Source: Chlorobiota bacterium
Lineage (GTDB): Bacteria > Bacteroidota > Ignavibacteria > OLB7
Length of the DNA: 64,000 bases
NCBI GenBank assembly: GCA_016710285.1
Contig: JADJXR010000001.1
Span: 3,536,501 to 3,600,500, forward strand
Reading direction: 5' to 3'
Of the stretch, positions 1-10,200 are shown piece by piece. The notes below the pieces were generated by a model that saw nothing but the letters and a program-made list of their open reading frames with translations, had not been told where the DNA came from and ran no database searches. The position numbers were made by a program, and so were the translations under genes. Within the stretch, counting starts at the first letter, position 1; every line of letters starts with the position of its first letter.

Positions 1-2
1 TT

Positions 3-3000
3 GGCATGGCCGAAGTCTCCCTAACAATCGAAAACACCAAAGGAATTCTCCCGACGGAGTACAGCGAAGTTGTTATCACACGCCGGCTATTCCGCAATGG
101 CGATAGCGAGTATTTATTGAACAAAACCCAATGCCGCCTGCGCGATATTGTGGACCTGTTCATGGACACCGGAATGGGGGCCAACGCCTACTCGGTGATC
201 GAGCTAAAAATGATCGAGACGATCCTAAGCGACCGCGCCGACGAACGCCGCCGGTTGTTCGAGGAAGCCGCAGGGGTCACCAAATACAAAGCCCGCCGCC
301 GCGAAGCACTCCGCAAACTAGACTCCACCCAGGCCGACCTGCTTCGCGTGAACGACATCGTGAAGGAGGTCGCCAAAAAGGTGGCCGCGCTGGAACGCCA
401 AGCAAAAAAAGCCGAGGAATACACCACCCTTGATGCCGAACGCAAACGGGTGGAAATCGAGGTGCTGGAACGTGAGTATGCCGCCACCAAATCGCGCATT
501 GCCCCGCTGGAGGAACGCCTTGCCGAGGCCAAATCCAAACGGACGGAGCTGGACACGGTCCTGGCCCAGGAAGAAACAATCTTGCAGGAACTGGAACGAG
601 AACAGGGGGAGATTGAGGCCGCGTTGATTGAAGCCCAAAAGGACCTGAACGCCGTCACCGAGCGGATTGCGACCGTGGAGCAACGCCAGGCCGTTTCCGC
701 CGAACGCCGCCGCTCGCTGAACACCATCATCGAGAACTCCGCACGCGACATCAAGGAAGCCGAGGGGGGGATTGAGGCTTTGATGAAGGAGAGGACCGAG
801 GTGGAAGAATTGCTGGAGCGTCTGGCCGAACAAAACCGCATTGCCGAGGCGGAGTACGAGGCGATCCGGTCCGAGGTGATGCTGAACGAAGCCGCCCTTT
901 CTGGCCGCCGCACCGAAGCCAAACGTTCGCAGGATCGGGTGATTGAGGCGATCAACCGCTTGGCCGCGCTCCGTGGCGAGGAGGAGCGCACACGCGCCCG
1001 AATCGAAGTGATCCGCCAACGTCTTGATGAATTTGACGAGCAGGATGAGGAAGCCCGATTGGAGCTTGAGCAGGTTGAGGAAATCCTTGCCGGATTATCG
1101 GACCAACTGAACCACGCCACCGCCGCGCTGGATGAGGCCCAACGCCAGTTCGAGGAAGGGCAAGCGGAGAAAGGGCGTTTGCGGACGGAGATTGATGACC
1201 TCCGGACCCAGACGATTGAGCTTCACAACGGGATCAACAGCCGGAAATCGAAAGTTGAGTTTTTGAATGGCTTGGTGGACCAGGATGAATCGGTCCGATT
1301 CCTTGTTCAACAACCCGATTGGACCCCGGTGGAGCGGATCACCGTTGCCGAATCTATCAGCACCGATGAGCAATTCCGGACCGCGATTGCCGCCGCGCTT
1401 GGCAACGCCGGGCGGTTCCTGATCGTCCCCAGTGCCGACGACGCGTTGCGCGGTGTGCAGTCGCTGCAATCGAACCGGAAAGGGAAAGCCACCTTTGTCT
1501 GCTTGGATAGAATCCCCCCAACCGCGCCGCGCCCGCTGCCCGCCGGCGTGCAAGCAATCGGCTGGGCGGCGGATCTGTGTGTTTCGGATCCAGCGTTTGG
1601 CCACCTTCGCCACCATCTGCTTGGGGGAACGTTGGTCGTTCAGACGTTGGAGCAAGCGTTTGCGGCATCGGCCCACAGCATGGTGGAGCAAGTGGTGACG
1701 CTGGAGGGGGTGTTGATCCGCAACGGCGGGCTGATCCGTGGCGGCGGGCGCACCGCCGACGAAGGGGTGACAATCGGCAAACGCGAGCAGATTGAACGAT
1801 TGGAAAAAGAGGTCGCGAAACTGACGAAGCAGCTTGAGGCATTAACCAAAACGATTGCCGAAAAAACCGAGCAGCACAACGCCATTAATCTTGGCACGCT
1901 AAGCAACGCCATTCGCGAGGCGCAGCAGCGGGTGGGGAACTTGGAGAAACAGCGCGGCCAGGCGGAGTACGAGCAGGAATCGGCCAACGATCTTCTGGAG
2001 CAACACGACCAGGACCGCACACGCGCCCACGAGGAAATCCAACGGCTGGAAGGAGTGCTGCAAGGGACCGAACCACGCCGCAAAGAGCTGACCGAGGAAC
2101 ACGCCACCGCCGAGAAAAGGGCCCGCGAACTGAATGCCGAGCTTGAGCGGATGGAGTTGGGGTTTGCCGAACAGTCGCGCCAGATGAACGAGAAGCAAGT
2201 GCTGCTTGCCGGGTTGCGCGGCGACCAACGAAGCGCACGCGCCGAGCTTGAGCGAATGGCCCGCGACCGCGAAAACGCCGAGCGAACAATCCAACGCCGC
2301 CGCCAAGAAGAGGAGCGCGCCCAGGAAGAGTTGGTGCAGTTGGAAGGGCAGTTGGAGGAGTTTGTTGCCCAGCTGGAGAGCTTCCGCGCCGAGCTTGCCG
2401 AGGCGCAGGCGAAGCGGGAGGAGGTGGTCCAACGCCAGGCCGCAAAGCGCGAGGAGATTGCACGCCACGGCGAGACGCTTCGCGAGGAACGCCGCGACTA
2501 CGAACGCTCGGTTGAGCAAATGCACGAAATAGAATTGAAACTTGGCGAGCTGAAACTGAAAGCCGAAAGCCTTCTGCAACGTGGCCGCGAGGAGTTGGAG
2601 ATTGAGTTGGTGCTGAAAGAGTTCGGGGAAGAGGGCGCAACGATGGGGGATCTTCGCGAGCTGCTTCGGCAGATCAAAGGGCGGTTGAAGATGATGGGAT
2701 CGGTGAACCTGCTAGCCTACGATGAATGGCGCGAGGAGAACGAGCGGTATCAGTTCCTGCAAGGGCAGCTTGATGATTTGAAGCAGGCCGAAGACTCCCT
2801 GATGAAGACTATTGCCGAGATCAACGAGACCGCGCAACGGAAGTTCATCGAGACGTTCGAGCAGATACGGAGCAACTTCCAGAACATCTTCCGAACGCTG
2901 TTTCTGGAAGGGGATGAGGCCGATCTGAAAATTGCCGACGGGGACCCGTTGGAGGCCCAGATTGAGATCATCGCGAAGCCTCGCGGAAAACGCCCGCACT

Positions 3001-3338
3001 CCATTGACCTGCTTTCCGGGGGTGAGAAAACGCTGACGGCGATTGCGTTGCTCTTCTCCATCTATCTGGTCAAGCCTTCTCCGTTCTGCATCCTCGACGA
3101 AGTGGACGCCCCGCTTGACGATGCGAACATTGACCGTTTTGTGCAGCTTATCAAACGCTTTGATAACGAAACGCAGTTTATCATCGTTACCCACAACAAG
3201 CGCACAATGGGCGCAGCCGACACGATGTACGGCGTTACGCAGGAGGAGGATGGCGTGTCGAAAATCGTCTCGGTGCGGTTCACCGAGACCAAGAAACAGG
3301 AAGCAATCAACAACATTCCACAAACGGAGATAGCATGA
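3..3338 (+). CDS. smc: Chromosome segregation ATPase SMC, 5'-truncated by window edge
   Basis: SMC ATPase, which organises and separates chromosomes, probably with ScpA and ScpB. The reading frame is open to the left edge, so the N-terminal Walker A lies outside. The first visible residues (GMAEVSLTIEN) match the segment shortly after Walker A, so the first ATG in the window is not the true start. After a head segment come a long coiled coil, a globular hinge at about residues 430-590 of the visible part, a second coiled coil, and the C-terminal head with the signature LLSGGEKTLTAIALL, Walker B FCILDEVDAPLDD and the D-loop. About 1,110 residues are visible, as expected for a nearly full-length SMC. 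The stop overlaps the next start (ATGA), which suggests translational coupling to the lipoprotein gene. Confidence 0.97.
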   Translation, partial: GMAEVSLTIENTKGILPTEYSEVVITRRLFRNGDSEYLLNKTQCRLRDIVDLFMDTGMGANAYSVIELKMIETILSDRADERRRLFEEAAGVTKYKARRREALRKLDSTQADLLRVNDIVKEVAKKVAALERQAKKAEEYTTLDAERKRVEIEVLEREYAATKSRIAPLEERLAEAKSKRTELDTVLAQEETILQELEREQGEIEAALIEAQKDLNAVTERIATVEQRQAVSAERRRSLNTIIENSARDIKEAEGGIEALMKERTEVEELLERLAEQNRIAEAEYEAIRSEVMLNEAALSGRRTEAKRSQDRVIEAINRLAALRGEEERTRARIEVIRQRLDEFDEQDEEARLELEQVEEILAGLSDQLNHATAALDEAQRQFEEGQAEKGRLRTEIDDLRTQTIELHNGINSRKSKVEFLNGLVDQDESVRFLVQQPDWTPVERITVAESISTDEQFRTAIAAALGNAGRFLIVPSADDALRGVQSLQSNRKGKATFVCLDRIPPTAPRPLPAGVQAIGWAADLCVSDPAFGHLRHHLLGGTLVVQTLEQAFAASAHSMVEQVVTLEGVLIRNGGLIRGGGRTADEGVTIGKREQIERLEKEVAKLTKQLEALTKTIAEKTEQHNAINLGTLSNAIREAQQRVGNLEKQRGQAEYEQESANDLLEQHDQDRTRAHEEIQRLEGVLQGTEPRRKELTEEHATAEKRARELNAELERMELGFAEQSRQMNEKQVLLAGLRGDQRSARAELERMARDRENAERTIQRRRQEEERAQEELVQLEGQLEEFVAQLESFRAELAEAQAKREEVVQRQAAKREEIARHGETLREERRDYERSVEQMHEIELKLGELKLKAESLLQRGREELEIELVLKEFGEEGATMGDLRELLRQIKGRLKMMGSVNLLAYDEWREENERYQFLQGQLDDLKQAEDSLMKTIAEINETAQRKFIETFEQIRSNFQNIFRTLFLEGDEADLKIADGDPLEAQIEIIAKPRGKRPHSIDLLSGGEKTLTAIALLFSIYLVKPSPFCILDEVDAPLDDANIDRFVQLIKRFDNETQFIIVTHNKRTMGAADTMYGVTQEEDGVSKIVSVRFTETKKQEAINNIPQTEIA

Positions 3339-4189
3339 AACCACAACTGATCATCACCGCAGCGTTGCTAACGCTTGGCATTGCTGCGTGCAATGACTCC
3401 ACCACCGAACCAACCCCGCAGCCAATGGCGGAGACGATGCAATTCAAGTCCGGTGCCCGCTACGAATACACGACCTACTCAACCGACACAACCACCCAGG
3501 CCCCAATCGAGAGCACGCGCCGCACCAAAACCCGCACGTTGGTGGCCGCCAATGCCAGCGTGAAAGGAAAAACTGGGGTTGCGGTTTCCATTGACAGCTT
3601 GTTCGCCACCGCTGGCGGATTCCTGAGCGTGACAGACTCGGTGTTGCTGCAACAGGCATCGGGGACGAACGAGATTTACCGCTACTCCTCGCTTGCGCCG
3701 GAGCTTGATTTCAGCGGGATTGCCGGGCTTTCGTTGGACATCGGCAGCGACTGGCGGCACGAGGCAACGCTTGGCGCGACCACCGCAAAATGGTTCCTGG
3801 GGGAGGTTGCCGACACGTTCCAGATTGACGGGCTTCCGCCGCAGGTGAAAGGGGTGAAGGTCTCGGTCAGCGATTCGGCAATCGCCTCGGCCTCGGAAAC
3901 CCTGACGATTGACGGGGTCAGCTACAAAACCACGAAGACGACGCACCGGCTTGATCTGAAATTCAGCGTGATCGTCAACTTGGGTTTTGGTGGGGATCAG
4001 GTTGTCGCGCTGAACACGAACTCCATCACCAGAACAACGTGGACCAGTGCCGAGCTTGGGGCAATCATCCGCGAGGAGCGCGAAGCAAAGGCAATCAATC
4101 TGGGAAGCTACACCGGCATAACCCTTCCGGTGATACCGGCCTACGGCTCGGTGACAGCAATGACGAAGGTGCTTGCCAAAGGGAGTTAG
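3335..4189 (+). CDS. Hypothetical lipoprotein
   Basis: A 284-residue protein with a short lysine-containing N-terminus, a hydrophobic stretch and a lipobox ending IAAC, so it is probably lipid-anchored with Cys19 as the modified residue. The mature part is rich in Ser, Thr and Asp and looks like a beta-rich envelope protein. I recognise no domain. It overlaps the smc stop by four bases. A strong hairpin terminator follows about 30 nt after its stop, so smc and this gene appear to close a transcription unit. There is no reason beyond proximity to link it to chromosome segregation. Confidence 0.8.
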   Translation: MKPQLIITAALLTLGIAACNDSTTEPTPQPMAETMQFKSGARYEYTTYSTDTTTQAPIESTRRTKTRTLVAANASVKGKTGVAVSIDSLFATAGGFLSVTDSVLLQQASGTNEIYRYSSLAPELDFSGIAGLSLDIGSDWRHEATLGATTAKWFLGEVADTFQIDGLPPQVKGVKVSVSDSAIASASETLTIDGVSYKTTKTTHRLDLKFSVIVNLGFGGDQVVALNTNSITRTTWTSAELGAIIREEREAKAINLGSYTGITLPVIPAYGSVTAMTKVLAKGS

Positions 4190-4220
4190 GTCCAGAGATA
4201 GACTGGCAAAGAGTAAATAG

Positions 4221-4258
4221 AACAACGGCATCTTGCTTGATTGCAAGATGCCGTTGTT
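4221..4258 (+). terminator. Perfect 16-bp hairpin after the lipoprotein gene
   Basis: Arms at 4221-4236 and 4243-4258 are perfectly complementary, with a 6-nt loop. The outer end is AAC/GTT-rich and is followed by GTTTGC. This is probably the terminator of the smc-lipoprotein unit. Confidence 0.75.
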
Positions 4259-4568
4259 GTTTGCGGGGGGGCATCGGTAGCACCTTGATCCCTATGGAAT
4301 CAGGATTGTAGCCTGCGATATCTATTACTTGAGCAGTTACGGAAAGGGGATATATTTACGGCCAGCTATCGTGCCCAACAGATTGCCGGGATACTATGCG
4401 GCTTCACATTGTTGATTCCGAAGACGCGCAAGTGCAATGAAGTCGGAAATGCAGCAGCTTTGAAGATGAGGAAGTCCGCAGGGGAATCATCTTGCGTCTC
4501 TCAAATTGGAAATTTAGGTGCTTCTGGCAGAGTTCGTTGGAATGCACGCGAAATAAGACAAAACCTTC
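4259..4568. other. Spacer before the methyltransferase
   Basis: About 310 nt without a convincing gene. Small frames crossing it overlap the methyltransferase in another frame and have no domain character. It holds a possible Bacteroidetes-type promoter (4329-4358). Nothing else was recognised. Confidence 0.5.
4329..4358 (+). promoter_or_regulatory. Possible Bacteroidetes-type promoter
   Basis: TTG at 4329-4331, a 19-nt spacer, then TATATTTA at 4351-4358. This is one mismatch from the -7 consensus TAnnTTTG. It lies about 210 nt before the methyltransferase start, so the leader would be long. Prediction by eye only. Confidence 0.3.
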
Positions 4569-5546
4569 ATGGCAACCAGGCTCAAAATCATAGATCTTTT
4601 TGCTGGCATCGGGGGCATTCGGCTTGGATTTCAGGCGCACGGATGCACATCGGTGTTTGCTTCCGAGTGGGACAACTACGCGCAGCAGATGTACGAAGCG
4701 AATTTCGGAGAGCGGCCCTTTGGCGACATTAACGAAATCCCCCCGGAGCAGATACCAGACCATGATATTTTACTTGCCGGATTTCCCTGCCAACCATTTA
4801 GCATTGCCGGAAAAGGGCTTGGATTTGCCGACACACGGGGGACATTGTTTTTCAATATCGAGGCGATTATTGCGGCAAAAAGGCCGCAAGCATTTTTGCT
4901 GGAAAACGTAAAACGCCTGACAACCCACGACAATGGAAACACGTTTGCGGTGATCGTCGAAAAATTGAAAAATCTTGGATACACGCTCTATCATAAAGTC
5001 TTTAATTCTCTTGATTTCGGCCTTCCACAGAAACGGGAAAGGATTTACATCGTTGGATTTAAGGACCCTATCCATTTCCAATTTCCAAAACCGCCCGGCT
5101 ATTACAAGCCATTGTCCGAAATTTTAGAAAAGGATGAAGATGTTGACCAAAGCTATTTCCTTTCTGAAAAATTAAGAATCAAACGATTGGCGGCGGTGAA
5201 ATATCCTCCTCCTGTGCCATCTATTTGGCATGAAAATATCGGTGGGAATATCTCCGCACTTCCCTACTCCTGCGCGCTGCGGGCGGGCGGCAGCTACAAC
5301 TACCTTGTGGTGAATGGAGTAAGAAGGCTGACCGGAAGGGAGATGCTGCGGCTTCAAGGATTCCCCGATTCTTTCGTGATAAATATCCCCTACTCCCAGC
5401 TAAGAAAGGTTGCGGGAAATTCGGTGACAATTCCGGTGGTGAGTGCTATTGCAGGGGAGATGGTCGCGGCATTGCAGCATAAAAGAAATGCCGTGAAAAT
5501 TGGAACACAACCCTTTTTTGAAAATCAAAAAATCAAGGTGATGTAA
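4569..5546 (+). CDS. DNA (cytosine-5) methyltransferase, apparently orphan
   Basis: A complete C5-cytosine DNA methyltransferase of 325 residues. Visible motifs in order are motif I IDLFAGIGGIRLGF (AdoMet binding), motif IV GFPCQPFS with the catalytic Cys, motif VI ENVK, motif VIII QKRERIYIVGF, motif IX near RRLTGREMLRLQGFP, and motif X GNSVTIPVV. The target-recognition region between VIII and IX is short (about 90 residues), as in HhaI-type enzymes; the target site cannot be read from sequence. No restriction endonuclease is adjacent, so it may be an orphan or regulatory methyltransferase. Its base composition is visibly more AT-rich than the genes on either side, which suggests acquisition. 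A HisA-like gene follows 21 nt later. Confidence 0.93.
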   Translation: MATRLKIIDLFAGIGGIRLGFQAHGCTSVFASEWDNYAQQMYEANFGERPFGDINEIPPEQIPDHDILLAGFPCQPFSIAGKGLGFADTRGTLFFNIEAIIAAKRPQAFLLENVKRLTTHDNGNTFAVIVEKLKNLGYTLYHKVFNSLDFGLPQKRERIYIVGFKDPIHFQFPKPPGYYKPLSEILEKDEDVDQSYFLSEKLRIKRLAAVKYPPPVPSIWHENIGGNISALPYSCALRAGGSYNYLVVNGVRRLTGREMLRLQGFPDSFVINIPYSQLRKVAGNSVTIPVVSAIAGEMVAALQHKRNAVKIGTQPFFENQKIKVM

Positions 5547-5567
5547 CGGAGATTATTGGAGATTCCC

Positions 5568-6359
5568 ATGCTTGTTATCCCCGCCATTGAATTGCAAGAT
5601 GGACGCTGCCTTCGGATGGTTGCTTCCGATGATCCATTCTCGGTGCAAGTCTATTCTGCCGATCCTGTGCAGATGGCTTTGCTGTGGCGGAAGGAAAATG
5701 CACGGTCGCTCCACATCACCGATTATGATGCTATCCTTGGAAATCCTTTCAGCAATCTTCCAACCGTCCAGCAAATTGCGGCGGCGGTCGAAATTCCAAT
5801 CCAGCTTATCACCCGATTTCAATCAATTGAGCAATGCCGGGAATTGCTGCAATCGGGCATTTATCGGCTGACGTTGCACGAGCAAATCCTTCGCGACCCG
5901 GACGGGGTTTCCGAATTATTGAGGGAGTATGGTCCCTCGCGAATTTGCGCCAGTGCTATCTCGCAAGGTGGAAATCTTTTTATGATTCAGCACCAGGGGA
6001 AACCGGTTCCAACGCTGGAATTTGCCGCGCTGGCGGAGTCGCTTGGAATTCGCCGGTTGCTTTTTTCGGACCGTGAGTACGACGGGCGGCTGCTGGGTCC
6101 AAATTTTGCCGCGCTCCGCAGGTTGGCCGAAGCAACGTCGCTGCAAATCACGGCTGCGGGCGGGGTTGCTTCCGTGCAAGATTTGTGGCGGCTGCAGGAA
6201 ATGCGCCCGCTTGGCATTGATTCGGTGGTGATTGGCCGCGCCTTCTACGAAAATCGTTTCCCCTGCCAAGAACTGTGGCGCGACATTGAAATTGAACGCC
6301 GAAAAACAGGGGGGAGCTGGGTGGAAGAAATATCAACCAGCCGGCTTCGCGATACGTGA
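5568..6359 (+). CDS. HisA/HisF-like TIM-barrel protein lacking catalytic aspartates
   Basis: A 263-residue (beta/alpha)8 barrel homologous to HisA, the histidine-pathway ProFAR isomerase. The N-terminus MLVIPAIELQDG matches HisA but carries Glu where the catalytic Asp8 is expected. The segment that should hold the second catalytic Asp (family GIDxRDG) reads SAISQGG. The C-terminal phosphate site AAGGVASVQDL and VVIGRAFYENRF is intact. I infer that phosphate-containing ligands still bind but that normal isomerase activity is doubtful. No other his gene is nearby. The ATG at 5568 is preferred over the TTG 12 nt upstream because GGAG lies 6 nt before it. True HisA cannot be excluded without activity data. 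Confidence 0.75.
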   Translation: MLVIPAIELQDGRCLRMVASDDPFSVQVYSADPVQMALLWRKENARSLHITDYDAILGNPFSNLPTVQQIAAAVEIPIQLITRFQSIEQCRELLQSGIYRLTLHEQILRDPDGVSELLREYGPSRICASAISQGGNLFMIQHQGKPVPTLEFAALAESLGIRRLLFSDREYDGRLLGPNFAALRRLAEATSLQITAAGGVASVQDLWRLQEMRPLGIDSVVIGRAFYENRFPCQELWRDIEIERRKTGGSWVEEISTSRLRDT

Positions 6360-6433
6360 GTGAATGGCGGACTCTCTTGATCACTCAGGTGATGCTTTGA
6401 ACAGCGGCCTTTTCCCCCACTTTGGAACGAACG

Positions 6434-7216
6434 ATGATGCTTCTGAAATTTCATGGAACCGGCGCGGGCGATCCTGCGGCAGACCGGGGGGCCAGCGCGC
6501 TGACCGCCACCTTCAGCAATGGCAGCGTTGCCCTGTTCGATGCTGGCGAAGGGGCATCGCGGGGGATGCTGCGCGACCATGTGGACCTGCTGCAACTCTC
6601 CACGGTGGCCATTAGCCACACCCATGCCGACCATTGGTGCGGGCTTCCTGGGTTGCTGACCGCGCTTGCGGTGGCCAAACGTACGCGCCCGTTGGTAATC
6701 CGCGCTCATCCGGTCGCGCTCCGGTTTCTTCAGCAAGCCGCGCTCCATTCCCACCTGTTTCCCGAACGTCTCAGCTTCGCAATCCATTGGGAACCATTGT
6801 CCCCATTCCCCCTTCCCGATGGATGGACCTGTTCCCCAATCCCCAACACTCACGCTCGGTCGGTGCAGGACCTTGCAAGCCAGCATCAGGTTTGCGCGGC
6901 GGCGTTCAGCTTTTTGCTGCGGAAGCGTGGCACGCCGGGCGTGTGCCTTTCGCAAGATTTGGGGAGCGAGGGGGACCTGCGCGGCAGCTTGGAAGGGTGC
7001 GGGCTGCTGGTTTGCGAATCGGCACACGTCAGCCTTGAAAACGTTGTTGCAATGGCCGCTGCGGCGGGGGTGCGCCGCGTTGTTTTTACTCACATTCCCC
7101 CGCGCGGCATTGATTTCCCTTCCTCCACACCGCAGTTGGAGGTCACCGTGGCAACCGATGGCCTTGCTATTGAGGTGGAAGAAGGCCTCACCCTTCCGGA
7201 AAATGCACTTGCGTAA
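6434..7216 (+). CDS. MBL-fold metallo-hydrolase (RNase Z-like)
   Basis: About 260 residues of metallo-beta-lactamase fold. The metal-binding motif SHTHADHWCGL (HxHxDH) is clear. Further expected ligands are a His in IPNTHARS, an Asp in LSQDLG and a late His in FTHIPPRG. The overall arrangement resembles RNase Z / arylsulfatase-type members, but the substrate is unknown. Start chosen at ATG 6434; TTG 6422 is an alternative in the same frame. It follows the HisA-like gene by about 75 nt. Its 3' end overlaps the proposed start of the large subtilase by 14 nt in another frame. Confidence 0.82.
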   Translation: MMLLKFHGTGAGDPAADRGASALTATFSNGSVALFDAGEGASRGMLRDHVDLLQLSTVAISHTHADHWCGLPGLLTALAVAKRTRPLVIRAHPVALRFLQQAALHSHLFPERLSFAIHWEPLSPFPLPDGWTCSPIPNTHARSVQDLASQHQVCAAAFSFLLRKRGTPGVCLSQDLGSEGDLRGSLEGCGLLVCESAHVSLENVVAMAAAAGVRRVVFTHIPPRGIDFPSSTPQLEVTVATDGLAIEVEEGLTLPENALA

Positions 7217-10200
7217 CCCTATCCTTGCTCGTTATCCTTGCGGCGTGAAGTATCCAAACGCTGGTTCAATCGCTGCTCCAACCGCCGCTATCCGCACGCA
7301 CCGCCAACGGTGTGTACTCCTTGCTTGCTTGCTTCTGCTGCTTCCCGCTGTTCTTGTTGGCCAGCGGAAGGAGGCTTTGCCGAACGGCGGATCGTTGATT
7401 ATCCGTTTGCGCGAAGGGGTTGCGCCGAAGCAGGCCCAGGAAATGCTTGCCGAATGCGCCGCGCACGTTGGGGCCAAGGCACAGATGCGAAGTTTTTTGG
7501 GGGGAAGAACCGCAATGCCGCTCCTTTCGGCAACCCGCCTGAACCGCTACGCCGTGGTGGATATTGATGCCACCGCCACTACCCCTTTCCTGGCCCAGTT
7601 GGCGGCACGCCCCGAGGTGGAGCTTGCCTTCCCGAACCGAACCTACCGCGTGGACGGCTTCCGCAACGACTCCCTGTACGGTGCGCAGTGGGGGTTGCGG
7701 AAATTGGAGGTTGAAGCCGCGTGGGAGCGGACAAAAGGGGATAGCAGCGTGGTGGTTGGAGTGATTGATACCGGAATTGATTTTGAACATCCCGACCTCC
7801 TTCCCTCAATCTGGGTGAACCGGGCCGAGGACCGCAACGGCAACGGGCGGTTCGACCCCTGGCCCGCCGATGAAGAACGGCAAGGGGTGAAAGGGGATTT
7901 GGACGGAATTGACCAAGATGGAAACGGCCTGCCCGATGATGTTATCGGCTACGATTTTGTTGACCAAACAATCTTGAACTTGGGCGATTGGACCGGGCGC
8001 GATCCCATTCCGTTCGATCCGCTGCGGGGTGAGTTCAACGCCCACGGGACCAACGTTGCGGGAATTATCGCCGCTGCGGCAGATAACCGGATTGGCGTTG
8101 CCGGCGTTGCCCCGGGGACCCGCTTGCTTGCGTTGCGGGCGTTCGACTCGCGAGGGAATGGCGAGGATGACGATATCTCCGCCGCCATTATCTACGCCGC
8201 CGACCGTGGCGCAAGCGTCATCAACATGAGCTTTGGCGACAGCTACTACTCACCGCTGATGCACGATGCCATTCGCTACGCCTACCAGCGCGGGTGCGTG
8301 CTGGTTGGCTCCAGCGGGAACGATGGCGGCGTGTTCAATCACTATCCTTCCAACTATCCCGAAGTCATCTCCGTTTCCGCCACCGACTCGAACGATATCC
8401 GGACCAGCTTCAGCACTTCGGGGTCGCACGTGTCGCTGGCGGGACCCGGTGCCGCAATCGCCACCACGAACACCTTTGGCCGATACTCCACCAGCTTTGG
8501 CGGAACCAGTGCGGCTGCGCCCTTTGTGTCGGGGGTGGCGGGTTTGCTCCGTTCGCTCCATCCAGCATGGGAACCGGACGCGGTCCGAACCGTGATGGAG
8601 CTTACCGCCGACGACCGCCGCAACGATGGATGGGACATTGATTACGGGGCCGGGCGGGTGAACGCACGCCGTGCCGTGAACTTCCCCGGCCCAGCCCAGG
8701 TCGCGCTGGAAACCCCCGCCGCCGAAACCGGCTTCCGCCGCGACACCACGCTGCAAGTGGTGGGGTCCGTAATGGCTCCGCTGCTGGATTGGTGGGAGCT
8801 TTCCTACGGGCTTGGCGAAACCCCGAAGGAGTGGGTGCCGATTGGAAAGCGAGGAAGGAAGGGGGCGGTTCACGACACGCTGGGGAGCTTTAGCACCGCC
8901 GGAATTCCCGACACAACCATCACGCTTCGGCTTGCGTTGGTGCTGACCGATGGCCGCCGAACCGAGCGGCGCGTTCGGCTGTTTGTGGACCGGACCGCGC
9001 CAACGTTTGCCACCCCGGTTGAGGTGATGAATATCTGGAGGTTCGACCGCCGCGCCGTTGCCATTCTGTTCCGCACCGATGACCAGACCCGCGCAGGGGT
9101 TTTCGTCCGGCCAACATCAGCCCCGAATGAGGCTTGGCGGCTGCTTGATCTGGAGCCGGAAAAATCGCTTTTCACCCGGACGCATCACCTGTATCTGACC
9201 GATCAAGAATTGGAGCGGGGGGTGAGGTACGATGCCTACGTGGTGGCGGTGAACAGCGCCGGCGACACGGTCCAGCATGGCTCGGCATCCGCGCCGCTGA
9301 AGGTGATGGTCGAGCCAATCGCAATGCCAACCGGAACCCTTGTTGAAACGCCCGTGGTGCTTCCGTACGGCTATCCATTGGACCAGTCGGCGCGGTTGTA
9401 TTCGGACCGCCAGCCCTGCTACTTGCTCAACCGTTTTGCCGAGGGTGGGTTCGATAAACTTATCGCCTATTCCTTCGATGGAACCAGTTTCACCCCTCGC
9501 GATTCCACCGGAAACTGGGCTCCGCGTGGCGTGTGCGATTCCGACGGGAACGGGTTGATGGAGGTTCTGGGGCAATCGGGGGGGAAAGGGGTGTTGTTCG
9601 AGCAAGCCACCCCGGGCGGGTCCCCGTTTGCCACCATCAAATATGCCGACACCACCAGCGGCGGCTTCTATCCAAGCGGAGTTTTTGATTTTGAAGATGA
9701 TGGAAAGATGGAGCTGATTGCCCGCAGTGCCGAGCCGGACACTGCCGGAAGCTACTTCTACATCTTGCAGTGGGACGGGAGCAAGTACCAGCAGATTGCG
9801 CGGCTGCAGAACCCAACGCCACCCGCCACACCAGGCGGAACCAACAGCTTCAGCAACAGCGAGTCGGTGGTGGCCGATTTTGACGGCGACGGACTGATGG
9901 AGGTCCTTTTGGCCGATGATGACAACGACTTCATGGCCTACGAGCGGGGAAGCGATGGAATGTTCCGATTGGTCTGGACAAAGCTGAACGAAGGGAGCGG
10001 AAACGCCCCGCTGATTGGCGCGGTGGACCTTGCGGGAACTGGGCGTTCGCTGATACTCACCGCCGTTGCATCCTTCCCATTTATGAACAGCGATCGTGAG
10101 TATGAGGCTCCATACTGGCAGGTCAACGCCTATCTGCGCTTCGATGATGGGCGGGATTCGTTGGTCTGGAGCCAGCGGTTTGCGTACCGCCAAACCAGCA

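Noticed and set aside
188..1120. Long minus-strand frame inside smc
   Set aside because: Ser/Arg-rich reverse-strand shadow of a highly biased coiled-coil gene; no homology features.
4409..4732. Frame overlapping the methyltransferase start
   Set aside because: Low-complexity character and overlap in another frame with a well-supported gene.
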